DNA of 64,000 bases. It comes from Muricauda sp. MAR_2010_75 (lineage in GTDB: Bacteria; Bacteroidota; Bacteroidia; Flavobacteriales; Flavobacteriaceae). The stretch is taken from contig NZ_JQNJ01000001.1 in the NCBI RefSeq assembly GCF_000745185.1, positions 1,201,501 through 1,265,500 on the forward strand. The letters are read 5' to 3'. The notes under the pieces are model-generated. The model did not search any database. It was not told where the DNA came from and saw only the letters and a program-made list of their open reading frames with translations. Of the stretch, positions 34,365-43,243 are shown in pieces. How positions within the stretch are numbered: position 1 is the stretch's first letter; the number at the start of each line of letters is the position of its first letter. A program made the position numbers and the translations under genes.

Positions 34365-35125
34365 ATCTAAAAAAGTTGATTGTTGTATTAGGTCTCTTTT
34401 CATTTTCCTTGGGGTTTTCCCAAAACGAGAGCCTATTTGACCAAGCCACAGAGCATTACAATAAAGGAGAATATTCCAAGGCCATAGAGAATTACAAGCA
34501 AATCCTGGAAAACGGTGAACATTCGGCACAACTTTATTTTAATCTTGGAAATTGCTACTACAAACAGAATGCCATAGGCCCCAGTATTTACTATTACGAA
34601 AAAGCGTTGTTGTTGGACCCCACTGACAGTGAGATCATCAATAATTTAGGATATGCCCAGAATATGCGATTGGATGCCATTGAAGAAATGCCAAAAACCG
34701 AAATCTCCCAAATCTACAATACGGTAGTGAACCTTTTTTCTTTTGACCAATGGGCCTATTTGGCAGTTACCCTCATCTTTTTGTTCGTACTAGCCTATTT
34801 AGCATATTTTTTTCTCCGATATGCCAATCAAAAACGAATAGCTTTTGTAACCAGTATCTTTTCACTGGCTTTGGCGGTGGTATGTGTATTAATGGCCTAC
34901 CTACAATTCCAAGGGTTTAAAAACGATAACCCTGCCATAGTTTTTAGTAAGGAAGTTCAGGTTTCCTCCGAACCCAATTACAATAGCGAAAATGTTTTTA
35001 CCTTACATGAAGGCACCAAAGTTAACGTTATGGACCATTTGGACGATTGGAGTAAAATAAGGATAGCAGACGGCCAAACTGGATGGTTGTTGACCGATAA
35101 TATTAAGTTGTTAAAGGATTTTTAA
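34361..35125 (+). CDS. batE: BatE, TPR plus SH3-like membrane protein
   Basis: A 254-residue protein with signal peptide (to about residue 20), TPRs at about 24-110 (LFDQATEHYNKGEYSKAIENYKQILENGEHSAQLYFNLGNCYYKQN; SIYYYEKALLLDPTDSEIINNLGYAQ), two transmembrane helices near 133-152 and 163-182, and a C-terminal bacterial SH3 domain (EVQVSSEPNYNSENVFTLHEGTKVNVMDHLDDWSKIRIADGQTGWLLTDNI). This is the usual BatE layout in Bacteroidota. It closes the batABCDE set and is coupled to batD by an ATGA overlap. Confidence 0.92.
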   Translation: MNLKKLIVVLGLFSFSLGFSQNESLFDQATEHYNKGEYSKAIENYKQILENGEHSAQLYFNLGNCYYKQNAIGPSIYYYEKALLLDPTDSEIINNLGYAQNMRLDAIEEMPKTEISQIYNTVVNLFSFDQWAYLAVTLIFLFVLAYLAYFFLRYANQKRIAFVTSIFSLALAVVCVLMAYLQFQGFKNDNPAIVFSKEVQVSSEPNYNSENVFTLHEGTKVNVMDHLDDWSKIRIADGQTGWLLTDNIKLLKDF

Positions 35126-35183
35126 AACTTATTTAACAAAAAGTAATGGTCTTCCCTCTTATTTTTACGCAAAACGGTACCGT

Positions 35184-35495
35184 GTGTTAAGAACAATTGC
35201 ATTTCCTTTTGTTTCTGTGTTGCTGATATTCTCCTTATTGGCCTCACCCCTTATACCATTTTTGGACAAGGAATTTAGTAAAACCCTTGTTTTGTCCGCG
35301 GAAGAAGAAAAAAGCAGCAAAAAAGAAGAGTCAGAGAAAAAATTTGATGAAAAGGATTTCTTCATCAAAAATTACTTTGCCGTTTCTTCGGACTTTCTTG
35401 CTCAAGATAAACATTATACAACGGCCGGATATTTATTCCCCGTATTGGAATATACCGTTGAGATACTTGACCCTCCCCCCAGGAGATTGATTTAA
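35184..35495 (+). CDS. Small one-TM protein after the Bat operon
   Basis: A 103-residue product starting with GTG at 35184. It begins with a hydrophobic segment (TIAFPFVSVLLIFSLLASPLIPFL), then a strongly charged stretch (EEEKSSKKEESEKKFDEKDFF) and a C-terminal DKHYTTAGYLFPVLEYTVEILDPPPRRLI. I do not recognise the family. The lack of an ATG lowers certainty, but the hydrophobic start and charged middle look like a real small membrane protein. It lies 58 nt after batE and 77 nt before a SulP gene, on the same strand. Confidence 0.6.
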   Translation: MLRTIAFPFVSVLLIFSLLASPLIPFLDKEFSKTLVLSAEEEKSSKKEESEKKFDEKDFFIKNYFAVSSDFLAQDKHYTTAGYLFPVLEYTVEILDPPPRRLI

Positions 35496-35572
35496 TACTT
35501 CCCAAACATTTGAATCAATTTCTAACCGTCTTCAAACAATCTTACACTTGAAGGCACAACTAACTAATTATT

Positions 35573-37156
35573 ATGTTCAAGTATATTAAAAACGACTTGC
35601 CTGCCAGTATTGTGGTCTTTTTTGTGGCACTTCCCCTTTGTTTGGGTATTGCCCTGGCCAGTGGCGCTCCTCTATTTTCCGGACTTATTGCCGGTATTAT
35701 AGGGGGTATTGTGGTAGGTTCACTCAGTGGTTCCCAAATTGGGGTAAGCGGACCGGCCGCAGGACTTGCCGCTATAGTATTGACAGCAATCGGCACCCTG
35801 GGGGGTTATCAAAATTTCCTGGTGGCCGTAGTTTTGGGTGGAATCATCCAAATTATCTTCGGATTGCTAAAAGCCGGGGTAATTGCCTATTACTTTCCCT
35901 CCTCGGTGATCAAAGGAATGCTTACCGGAATTGGGATTATCATCATTCTAAAACAAATTCCCCACTTTTTCGGCTATGACTCCGATCCTGAAGGAGATTT
36001 TGCATTCTTTCAAGTAGATGGTGAAAACACCTTTAGTGAAATTATTAATTCCATTAATTTTATTAGCCCTGGGGCCACCATAATTGCTGTGATAGCATTG
36101 GCCATCCTTATTTTATGGGACAGGGTCTTGAGTAAAAAAGCAAAAATATTTCAGCTGATACAAGGTCCCTTAGTAGCTGTGGTATTGGGAATTGTTTATT
36201 TTGTAATTACCCAAGACAACCCTTCGTGGGCTATTTCAAAAGAGCATTTGGTAAGTGTTCCCGTTCCCGATAGCCTTGAATCTTTTGCCGGCTTGTTGAG
36301 TTTTCCCAATTTCTCGGCCATTTCAAATCCAGAGGTTTGGATCACTGCCTTTACCGTTGCATTGGTAGCCAGTTTGGAAACCCTATTGTGTGTTGAGGCC
36401 ACTGATAAATTAGATCCCGAAAAACGAGTAACCCCTACCAATAGGGAGTTATTGGCCCAAGGGGTGGGGAACACCTTCTCCGGTTTGGTTGGTGGTTTGC
36501 CCGTAACCCAGGTTATTGTGCGTAGTTCAGCCAACATACAGTCTGGAGGTAAAACCAAAGCTTCCGCCATTATCCATGGCTTTTTCTTGTTGGCATCTGT
36601 TATGTTGATTCCAACATTACTTAATATGATACCATTATCCGTTTTGGCGGCGATTCTATTTATTGTAGGTTTTAAATTGGCCAAACCAAGTTTGTTCAAG
36701 ACCATGTACGATGCTGGTTGGAAACAGTTTGTCCCTTTTGTGGTGACTGTAGTGGGCATTGTGTTCACTGATTTATTGATAGGAATTGGGTTAGGATTGG
36801 GTGTTGGTATTGTGGTCATCTTGATCAAAAGCTATCAAAACTCCCACTTTCTCCATATTGAAGATAAAAGCAATGGAGCACACAAAATAAAAATGACCTT
36901 GGCCGAAGAAGTAACTTTCTTCAACAAGGGAGCGATCTTGAAGGAGCTTGATCGTATACCAGAAAACTCCTATCTTGAATTGGATGTTCGAAAGACCAGA
37001 TATTTGGACAATGATATTGTAGAAATCTTGGAAGATTTTTCAAGCAAGGCCAAAAGTAGGAATATTGATATAAAACTTATTTCTGAGAGAGGGGAGGTTG
37101 AAAACCCCCCGAGTTATATAGAATTTTTTAATCTAAGACCGAAAAAATCGGCATAA
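35573..37156 (+). CDS. SulP-family anion transporter
   Basis: A 527-residue SulP/SLC26 transporter. TM1 begins DLPASIVVFFVALPLCLGIALASGAPLFSGLIAGIIGGIVVG, the form seen in the group often linked to carbonic anhydrases; GSQIGVSGPAAGLAAIVLTAI and TPTNRELLAQGVGNTFSGLVGGLPVTQVIVRSSANIQSGGKTK follow. About 11-12 hydrophobic segments are visible. The C-terminal 105 residues form a shortened STAS-like domain (MTLAEEVTFFNKGAILKELDRIPENSYLELDVRKTRYLDNDIVEILEDF). The beta-carbonic anhydrase gene starts 9 nt downstream, so bicarbonate is the most likely substrate. A one-mismatch -7 element (TACACTTG) lies at 35543-35550. Confidence 0.93.
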   Translation: MFKYIKNDLPASIVVFFVALPLCLGIALASGAPLFSGLIAGIIGGIVVGSLSGSQIGVSGPAAGLAAIVLTAIGTLGGYQNFLVAVVLGGIIQIIFGLLKAGVIAYYFPSSVIKGMLTGIGIIIILKQIPHFFGYDSDPEGDFAFFQVDGENTFSEIINSINFISPGATIIAVIALAILILWDRVLSKKAKIFQLIQGPLVAVVLGIVYFVITQDNPSWAISKEHLVSVPVPDSLESFAGLLSFPNFSAISNPEVWITAFTVALVASLETLLCVEATDKLDPEKRVTPTNRELLAQGVGNTFSGLVGGLPVTQVIVRSSANIQSGGKTKASAIIHGFFLLASVMLIPTLLNMIPLSVLAAILFIVGFKLAKPSLFKTMYDAGWKQFVPFVVTVVGIVFTDLLIGIGLGLGVGIVVILIKSYQNSHFLHIEDKSNGAHKIKMTLAEEVTFFNKGAILKELDRIPENSYLELDVRKTRYLDNDIVEILEDFSSKAKSRNIDIKLISERGEVENPPSYIEFFNLRPKKSA

Positions 37157-37165
37157 AATATTGAT

Positions 37166-37792
37166 ATGAAAGCACACACCAAAGAAACACAAGCCACCAT
37201 GACGCCCCAAAAAGCGCTCCAGTTTTTGAAGGAGGGCAATGAGCGTTTTCAACAGAATTTAAAGGCCAACAGAAATCTTTTAGAGCAAGTAAATGATACT
37301 AAAGATGGCCAATTTCCATTTGCGACCATTCTAAGTTGTATTGATTCCAGAGTCTCCGCTGAATTGGTTTTTGATCAAGGCCTTGGAGACATTTTTAGTG
37401 TAAGGATTGCGGGTAATTTTATAAACGAGGATATTTTGGGCAGTATGGAGTTTGGCTGTAAATTGGCCGGAACCAAGGCAATTGTTGTTCTAGGCCATAC
37501 CAGTTGTGGTGCCATAAAAGGCGCTTGTGACCATGCACGCCTGGGCAACCTTACCAAACTCATCAATAAGATTGAGCCTGCAGTTGCAGCTGTTCCAGAA
37601 CCAGCAGATGAAGCTTTGAGAACATCCAAGAACCTTGATTTTGTGGATGCCGTCGCCATTAAAAACGTTGAAATGGCCATAGCGGATATCCGGAAAAGAA
37701 GTGAGGTCCTAAAAGAGATGGAGGACAATGGAGAAATTGCCATTGTGGGTGCCATGTACGACATCTCGGATGGTAAAGTGACATTTTTGTAG
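37166..37792 (+). CDS. Beta-class carbonic anhydrase
   Basis: A 208-residue zinc enzyme that interconverts CO2 and bicarbonate. Zinc ligands and active-site residues are visible: CIDSR (C-x-D-x-R, about residues 57-61), and HTSCG (H-x-x-C, about 111-115). The GDIFSVRIAGNFINEDILGSMEFGCKLAGTKAIVVLGH segment is diagnostic. No signal peptide, so cytoplasmic. Between two SulP genes (9 nt after one and about 100 nt before the other) it probably equilibrates bicarbonate carried by them. A perfect palindromic terminator follows. Confidence 0.95.
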   Translation: MKAHTKETQATMTPQKALQFLKEGNERFQQNLKANRNLLEQVNDTKDGQFPFATILSCIDSRVSAELVFDQGLGDIFSVRIAGNFINEDILGSMEFGCKLAGTKAIVVLGHTSCGAIKGACDHARLGNLTKLINKIEPAVAAVPEPADEALRTSKNLDFVDAVAIKNVEMAIADIRKRSEVLKEMEDNGEIAIVGAMYDISDGKVTFL

Positions 37793-37814
37793 CCTCTTTT
37801 TTAACAATCCATTG

Positions 37815-37850
37815 AAAGGGCCGATGATCTTAAGATCATCGGCCCTTTTG
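37815..37850 (+). terminator. Palindromic intrinsic terminator
   Basis: A perfect 34-nt palindrome (AAAGGGCCGATGATCTT with its complement, 37815-37848) followed by TTG, 22 nt after the carbonic anhydrase stop. It separates the first SulP-CA pair from the second SulP gene, which starts within 50 nt. Confidence 0.9.
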
Positions 37851-37896
37851 TATGGTAAAATTAGTATCTTCAAACTACACAACCGAAACCAATCCA

Positions 37897-39750
37897 ATGT
37901 TTAAACATTTAAAGGGAGATTTATTTGGAGGCATTACCGCAGGAATCGTGGCATTACCTTTAGCACTTGCTTTTGGGGTAAGCTCCGGACTTGGCCCCAG
38001 TGCCGGTTTATATGGCGCTATTTTCATAAGTTTTTTTGCAGCCCTTTTTGGAGGCACCAATACTCAAATTTCTGGCCCCACGGCACCTATGACTGCCGTA
38101 AGTATGGTGGTTATTGCGGGAATAGTGGCCATAAATGATGGGGACATCAACCAAGCCCTACCAGCTATCCTAACAATTTTTCTTTTGGCTGGACTTATGC
38201 AAATAGGTCTCGGGCTCATCGGCTTGGGAAAATATATTAAGTACATTCCATACCCCGTGGTCTCCGGATTCATGACCGCCATTGGAGTCATCATTTTAGT
38301 CACACAAATACTGCCCGCCGTAGGCTATTACCCCAAGGAAGATGACACATATGTAGACCAGTTTATGCCCGAGGCAGAGGAAAGAATCTTAGAGAATATA
38401 CTCCAAGAAGAAGCTGGCGAAGGCATTCTGGTTTTGGAGAATTTTGAGGAGACCATTAGAAGAGCCAAAAATATTACTTCAGCTGACATGCAAAAGGAAG
38501 CCAGTACCTTGGCGGCCAAGGATGCTTCTGGGGTTGTTGGCACATTTAGAGTGCTGCCCCGTGCCCTAATGAATATAAACTGGTTGGAACTTGGACTTGC
38601 TTTGGCCACCATTCTTATCATTTATGGTTTTAAACGCATTACCACAGCTGTTCCCAGTACTTTAGTGGCCCTTATTGTTGTTTCTGGAGCCGCTTTTGGA
38701 TTTGGATTGGAGTATCGCCCTATTGAGCAGATTCCAAGTGGATTGCCCATTCCCAATTTGGAAATCTTCACTGGCTTTCAGCTTAGCTCAATTACCCCCT
38801 ATATTTTTACGGCTCTTACCTTGGCCTTGCTCGGAGCCATTGACTCCTTGCTTACCTCAGTGGTAGCCGATAACATGACCCAAACCAAGCACAAACCCAA
38901 TAAAGAATTGGTGGGGCAAGGCATTGGAAACAGTATTGCTGCCGTTTTTGGAGGCCTTCCCGGAGCGGGGGCCACCATCAGAACCGTGGTCAACATTAAT
39001 TCGGGAGGCAAAACAAAACTATCCGGTATGATCGCTGGTGTCCTACTCCTTATCATTTTATTGGCCCTTGGGCCGGTGGCATCCCAAATTCCCGCTGCAG
39101 TTTTGGCTGGTATCTTGGTGACAGTGGGTATCGGGGTAATGGATTATAGGGGATTAAAAGCGATTCCCCATCTTCCCAAAGACATAAAACTGGGACCATT
39201 AAAGCTGAGTTCAGAAGTGATTATTATGTTGGTTGTGATGGTGCTTTCTTCAGTATGGAACCTTGTTTATGCCGTTGGAATTGGCTTGGTGATCGCCTCC
39301 TTAATGTTCATGAAAAAAATTGGGGACCTTACCGCACAAAGATCCGATGTTAAACCCCTGCGCGAAGAAGCATGGTCCGATGAAAAAAATCTTCCGGCCA
39401 AAATCAAGGAAGAAGTTTTTATAAAACATATTAAAGGCCCCTTGTTTTTTGGCTCTACCAATGAGTTTCAGCAGTTGGCCTCCCAAATTCCCCATAACGC
39501 TTCAACCGTAGTCATCCGAATGGGAAGAATGCAGTATATGGACCAATCTGGATTGTATGCCATGGAAGATGTACTGCAAGATCTTTTGCGAAAAGACATC
39601 ACTGTGCTTTTGGTCAATATTTTGGACCAACCCAAATATATGATGGAGCGTATTGATATTATCCCCGATCTCATCCCCCATGAACATATCTTTGAAAATT
39701 TCAAATCTTGTATGGCCTGGATAGGTGACAATAATAAACCCGAATCATAG
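37897..39750 (+). CDS. SulP-family transporter with large loop and STAS domain
   Basis: A 617-residue SulP protein from the ATG at 37897 (MFKHLKGDLFGGITAGIVALPLALAFGVSSGLGPSAGLYG, the normal family start); the in-frame ATG at 37852 would add 15 residues right after the terminator and is less likely. About 75 residues from near 148 to 225 (YYPKEDDTYVDQF...VLPRALMNINW) interrupt the membrane segments; they are charged and helical and are absent from the SulP proteins at 4.4 and 35.6 kb. The C-terminal STAS domain (IKEEVFIKHIKGPLFFGSTNEFQQLASQIPHNASTVVIRMGRMQYMDQSGLYAME) is complete. Likely substrate is bicarbonate or sulfate; the neighbouring carbonic anhydrase favours the former. Confidence 0.9.
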   Translation: MFKHLKGDLFGGITAGIVALPLALAFGVSSGLGPSAGLYGAIFISFFAALFGGTNTQISGPTAPMTAVSMVVIAGIVAINDGDINQALPAILTIFLLAGLMQIGLGLIGLGKYIKYIPYPVVSGFMTAIGVIILVTQILPAVGYYPKEDDTYVDQFMPEAEERILENILQEEAGEGILVLENFEETIRRAKNITSADMQKEASTLAAKDASGVVGTFRVLPRALMNINWLELGLALATILIIYGFKRITTAVPSTLVALIVVSGAAFGFGLEYRPIEQIPSGLPIPNLEIFTGFQLSSITPYIFTALTLALLGAIDSLLTSVVADNMTQTKHKPNKELVGQGIGNSIAAVFGGLPGAGATIRTVVNINSGGKTKLSGMIAGVLLLIILLALGPVASQIPAAVLAGILVTVGIGVMDYRGLKAIPHLPKDIKLGPLKLSSEVIIMLVVMVLSSVWNLVYAVGIGLVIASLMFMKKIGDLTAQRSDVKPLREEAWSDEKNLPAKIKEEVFIKHIKGPLFFGSTNEFQQLASQIPHNASTVVIRMGRMQYMDQSGLYAMEDVLQDLLRKDITVLLVNILDQPKYMMERIDIIPDLIPHEHIFENFKSCMAWIGDNNKPES

Positions 39751-39771
39751 CCAAACAAACCTATTCTTAAC

Positions 39772-40464
39772 ATGTCCTTCCTAAGATTTCCTAACGATTC
39801 AGGACCCATTTATTTGGAAACGGTTGAAGGTAGGTTGCCTGTGGAGCCCTTCAATACCTACAGTAACCTTGTTTTTTTGGTCCTTTTGGTGTATTGGGGA
39901 ACCAAAATCTATAAAAATCCCAAACAACACCTTTTCTTGGCATGGGTGCTCCCTGTAATTGCCATAAGCTATGTTGGAGGCACAATTTACCATGCCACTC
40001 GTAGCCATGAATTCTGGCTTAAACTGGACTGGATGCCCATTATGCTTTTATGTGCGGCATTGGTCATCTACTTTACCTTTAAATTGGTACAAGTTTGGTG
40101 GGGGCGTGCACTTTTGATTGTTCTGCTTTTGGGAGCATCTTTCTTGTTACGAATTCTTCCCATTCCCAGCTCGTGGCGAATTTCTTTGGGCTACATTATC
40201 ACAGCAATAACCATTTTGCTTCCCTTGGTTTGGTATTTGGTAAGAACCCAGGGGGGAAATCTAGTTTTGGTCATCCTTTCCTTTGCAATTTTTGGAATTG
40301 CGATTTTCTTCAGAAGCATTGATCTTACCCAGACTTTCTTTCCCATGGGCACCCATTGGTTATGGCATTTTTTTGGTGGTGTTGCAGTACATTTTCTTAT
40401 TGCCTACATATTCAAGGACAATTTGCTAAATTTGTCCGCCAATACAGCCATCAAACATGATTGA
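39772..40464 (+). CDS. Ceramidase-superfamily (CREST) membrane protein
   Basis: A 230-residue protein with about seven hydrophobic helices. The CREST-family catalytic pattern is visible: Ser and His in [25 protein letters not shown] (S near residue 63, H near 71, D near 83) and the late HxxxH in [18 protein letters not shown] (around 196-206). Such residues bind a zinc ion in alkaline ceramidases, adiponectin receptors and related hydrolases. Here it may cleave an amide lipid or do another zinc-dependent lipid hydrolysis; the substrate is unknown. It overlaps the start of pheS by 8 nt, so the two genes are co-translated. Confidence 0.8.
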   Translation: MSFLRFPNDSGPIYLETVEGRLPVEPFNTYSNLVFLVLLVYWGTKIYKNPKQHLFLAWVLPVIAISYVGGTIYHATRSHEFWLKLDWMPIMLLCAALVIYFTFKLVQVWWGRALLIVLLLGASFLLRILPIPSSWRISLGYIITAITILLPLVWYLVRTQGGNLVLVILSFAIFGIAIFFRSIDLTQTFFPMGTHWLWHFFGGVAVHFLIAYIFKDNLLNLSANTAIKHD

Positions 40465-41476
40465 TACCATTAAGGAGCATTTGGCTGAAGTGGAGAAATT
40501 CACCTCAACCTCAAAAGATGAAATTGAAGCTTTCCGAATCAAGTATTTGGGAAAAAAGGGACTTTTGAACGGCTTTTTTGCTGAGTTCAAAAACGTGCCC
40601 AATGAAGAAAAGAAAGAGTTCGGTCAGGTAGTCAATCAATTGAAAAATGCCGCAACGGATAAAGTAAATGCACTAAAAACCGCACTTGAAAACCAAGTGG
40701 AGGCCAAAGGCAAATATGGTGATCTTACCCGTCCCGGTGAGCCCATTGCCTTGGGAGCTCGGCATCCCATATCCATTGTTAAAAATCAAATCATCGATAT
40801 TTTCTCAAGAATAGGGTTCAATGTTTCAGAAGGACCCGAAATTGAAGACGATTGGCATAATTTCACGGCACTGAACCTTCCAGAATACCATCCTGCACGG
40901 GATATGCAGGACACTTTCTTTATTCAAACAGACCCGGATATTTTACTTCGGACACATACCTCATCGGTACAAGTGCGCTACATGGAAAGCCATAAACCGC
41001 CCATCCGTACCATTTCTCCCGGAAGGGTTTATCGGAACGAAGCTATCTCTGCCCGCTCGCACTGTTTTTTCCACCAGGTGGAAGGTCTTTATGTGGACAA
41101 GAACGTGTCTTTCGCTGATTTGAAGCAGACACTGCAGTATTTCACTTCCGAAATGTTCGGAAAATCAAAGATTAGATTGCGCCCGTCCTATTTCCCGTTT
41201 ACGGAACCCAGCGCCGAGGTTGATGTGTATTGGGGACTGGAAACCGAAACCGACTACCGCATGACCAAGGGAACGGGTTGGTTGGAAATTATGGGCTGCG
41301 GAATGGTAGACCCCAATGTCTTGAAGAACTGTGGAATTGACCCCGATGTCTACTCTGGCTTTGCCTTTGGCATGGGAATAGACCGTATTGCCCTGCTCCT
41401 CAATCAAATTTCAGATATTCGCTTGTTGAGCGAAAATGATGTCCGCTTTTTGGAACAATTCAAAAGCGCATTTTAG
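40457..41476 (+). CDS. pheS: Phenylalanine-tRNA ligase, alpha subunit
   Basis: A 339-residue class II aminoacyl-tRNA synthetase subunit. The N-terminal coiled coil carries [21 protein letters not shown], the catalytic part begins [38 protein letters not shown], motif 2 is [22 protein letters not shown] and motif 3 is [14 protein letters not shown]. Length is normal. The partner pheT is not adjacent in this window. The gene overlaps the upstream membrane protein gene by 8 nt. Confidence 0.97.
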   Translation: MIDTIKEHLAEVEKFTSTSKDEIEAFRIKYLGKKGLLNGFFAEFKNVPNEEKKEFGQVVNQLKNAATDKVNALKTALENQVEAKGKYGDLTRPGEPIALGARHPISIVKNQIIDIFSRIGFNVSEGPEIEDDWHNFTALNLPEYHPARDMQDTFFIQTDPDILLRTHTSSVQVRYMESHKPPIRTISPGRVYRNEAISARSHCFFHQVEGLYVDKNVSFADLKQTLQYFTSEMFGKSKIRLRPSYFPFTEPSAEVDVYWGLETETDYRMTKGTGWLEIMGCGMVDPNVLKNCGIDPDVYSGFAFGMGIDRIALLLNQISDIRLLSENDVRFLEQFKSAF

Positions 41477-41545
41477 GCCTTTTGACCTTCTATTTTTTCA
41501 TTTTTAAAAACTAGCACTAAGTTTTAACACAAGTTTAAGTTCGCT

Positions 41546-41553
41546 TAGTTTTG
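41546..41553 (+). promoter_or_regulatory. -7 promoter element for the efflux operon
   Basis: TAGTTTTG, exact TAnnTTTG, 47 nt before the ATG of the GbsR-like regulator. It also lies inside the longer possible frame only at its upstream edge and supports the start at 41601. Confidence 0.5.
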
Positions 41554-41600
41554 TAAATACCGAACCAACACTACTTTTGCACTTTCAAATTCGGTTTACT

Positions 41601-42074
41601 ATGGAAAAAACCAAAGATGAGTTGATAGAAACCTTGGGGGTCCATCTTGAGGTTGAGAACAATCTGCCACCACTTGCAGCTCGGATTTATGCCATTTTGG
41701 TCTTGACCAATGAAGATGGGCTAACTTTTGATGACTGTCTGGAAAAAAGAGGTGCCAGTAAAAGTTCCATATCCACATCACTAAATCTGCTGTTGAACAT
41801 GGGCATTGTCACCTACTTCACAAAACCCGGTGACCGCAGGCGCTATTTTACCCTTGCCGAACGCAAGACATTCTTTCTTTCCAAATTGGAGGAAAATCTA
41901 AAGCGTATTGAAAAAGAAAAGGAAATCTTCGCCTTGGTCCAGAATTATTTTAAAAACAACAGCCCTAAAAAATATGAAGATAGCAAGGCCAAAACCAGCG
42001 TATACTTGGATTACATCACCAAACATGAAGTGCTTTTAAAAGAACAGATAGAAAAATATCAAGAACATCTTTGA
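41601..42074 (+). CDS. GbsR/MarR-family transcriptional regulator
   Basis: A 157-residue winged-helix regulator from the ATG at 41601 (MEKTKDELIETLGVHLE). The GbsR/MarR pattern is LPPLAARIYAILVLTNEDGLTFDDCLEKRGASKSSISTSLNLLLNMGIV for the helix-turn-helix, followed by the wing YFTKPGDRRRYFTLAER and a C-terminal coiled helix for dimerisation. In Bacteroidota such regulators commonly head RND efflux operons. It is 64 nt ahead of the periplasmic adaptor gene and likely represses the operon in response to a ligand. Confidence 0.9.
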   Translation: MEKTKDELIETLGVHLEVENNLPPLAARIYAILVLTNEDGLTFDDCLEKRGASKSSISTSLNLLLNMGIVTYFTKPGDRRRYFTLAERKTFFLSKLEENLKRIEKEKEIFALVQNYFKNNSPKKYEDSKAKTSVYLDYITKHEVLLKEQIEKYQEHL

Positions 42075-42138
42075 TTACAAGAACATGATTGCCAAACCGT
42101 TTATAAAACCCTACAACTATAACATCTTCAGTACCAAC

Positions 42139-43212
42139 ATGAAAACAATCAAAACGACTATAGCAATAACAATCACATTTCTATTGCTCTCTTGCGGAAA
42201 CAAGACCCAGCAGCAAGCAAGTACACCACCTCCGCCCGCTTTAAAGGTGTTGAATCTTAAAAAACAGGACATCACGGTGTACAATACCTACCCCACCACC
42301 CTGGAAGGAAAGCAAAATGTGGAAATAAGGCCCAAAGTATCTGGTTTTGTGCAGCACATTTATGTAGAAGAAGGTCAAAAGGTCAAAAAAGGTCAGTTGC
42401 TTTTTAAGTTGGAAACCCAAACCTTGACCCAAGATGCCAAAGCGGCCAAGTCTGCCGTAAACGTGGCCCAAGTTGAAGTGGACAAACTGGTCCCCTTGGT
42501 AGAAAAAGGCATTATCAGCAATGTGCAATTGGAGACCGCCAAAGCTCAATTGCAACAGGCCAAGAGCAATTACCAAAGCATTACGGCAAATATTGGATAT
42601 TCCCACATTGCGAGCCCGGTAGATGGATACATTGGTGAGATTCCCTACAAAGAAGGCGCTTTGGTAAGTGCCACCATGTCCAAACCTTTAACAATGGTTT
42701 CCGATATCAGCCAAGTACGTGCCTATTTTTCCATGAACGAGAAAGAACTTCTTGAAATGAAAAAACAAATGGTTTCGGAAAATGGCTCTGTTACTGCTGA
42801 TGTAAGCCCCGAGGTGGAGTTGGTCATGATCAATGGAGAAACCTATCCGCAGAAAGGTAAAATTGCCATGATCAACAACCTCATCAATGGTACAACCGGA
42901 AGTGTGACTTTAAGGGCCGATTTTGAAAATCCAAATACCCTGTTGACCTCGGGAAGTACGGGAAAAATAAAAATTCCATCGACCTACGAAGACGTTTGGG
43001 TAATTCCCCAATTTGCCACCGTTGACCTTCAAGGAAGCAAGATGGTCTATGTATTAAAAGAAGGAGATTCCGTATCAACAATGCCTTTGAACATTGTGGC
43101 CCAAACGGATTCAGAGTTTATCGTGGCCGATGGTTTTGACCAAGGAACCACCATTGTCTCTGAAGGAGTTTCAAAACTTAGGGATGGACAGACCATCAAC
43201 CCTGTCCAATAA
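42139..43212 (+). CDS. RND efflux periplasmic adaptor lipoprotein (MFP)
   Basis: A 357-residue membrane-fusion protein from the ATG at 42139, with a lipobox (LLS-C, Cys18) that would anchor it in the inner membrane. NVEIRPKVSGFVQHIYVEEGQKVKKGQLLFKLE is the biotinyl-lipoyl half motif; two coiled-coil helices follow at about 85-145, and SPVDGYIGEIPYKEGALVSATM is the second half. It is 31 nt ahead of the RND pump gene. The longer open frame starting at 42085 would displace the lipoprotein signal and is rejected. Confidence 0.93.
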   Translation: MKTIKTTIAITITFLLLSCGNKTQQQASTPPPPALKVLNLKKQDITVYNTYPTTLEGKQNVEIRPKVSGFVQHIYVEEGQKVKKGQLLFKLETQTLTQDAKAAKSAVNVAQVEVDKLVPLVEKGIISNVQLETAKAQLQQAKSNYQSITANIGYSHIASPVDGYIGEIPYKEGALVSATMSKPLTMVSDISQVRAYFSMNEKELLEMKKQMVSENGSVTADVSPEVELVMINGETYPQKGKIAMINNLINGTTGSVTLRADFENPNTLLTSGSTGKIKIPSTYEDVWVIPQFATVDLQGSKMVYVLKEGDSVSTMPLNIVAQTDSEFIVADGFDQGTTIVSEGVSKLRDGQTINPVQ

Positions 43213-43243
43213 AAAATTACTGCCAACATTTTAGAAAAACTAT

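Noticed and set aside
36196..36828. 210-residue minus-strand ORF inside the first SulP-CA transporter
   Set aside because: It mirrors a gene with strong family evidence and has shadow-like composition.
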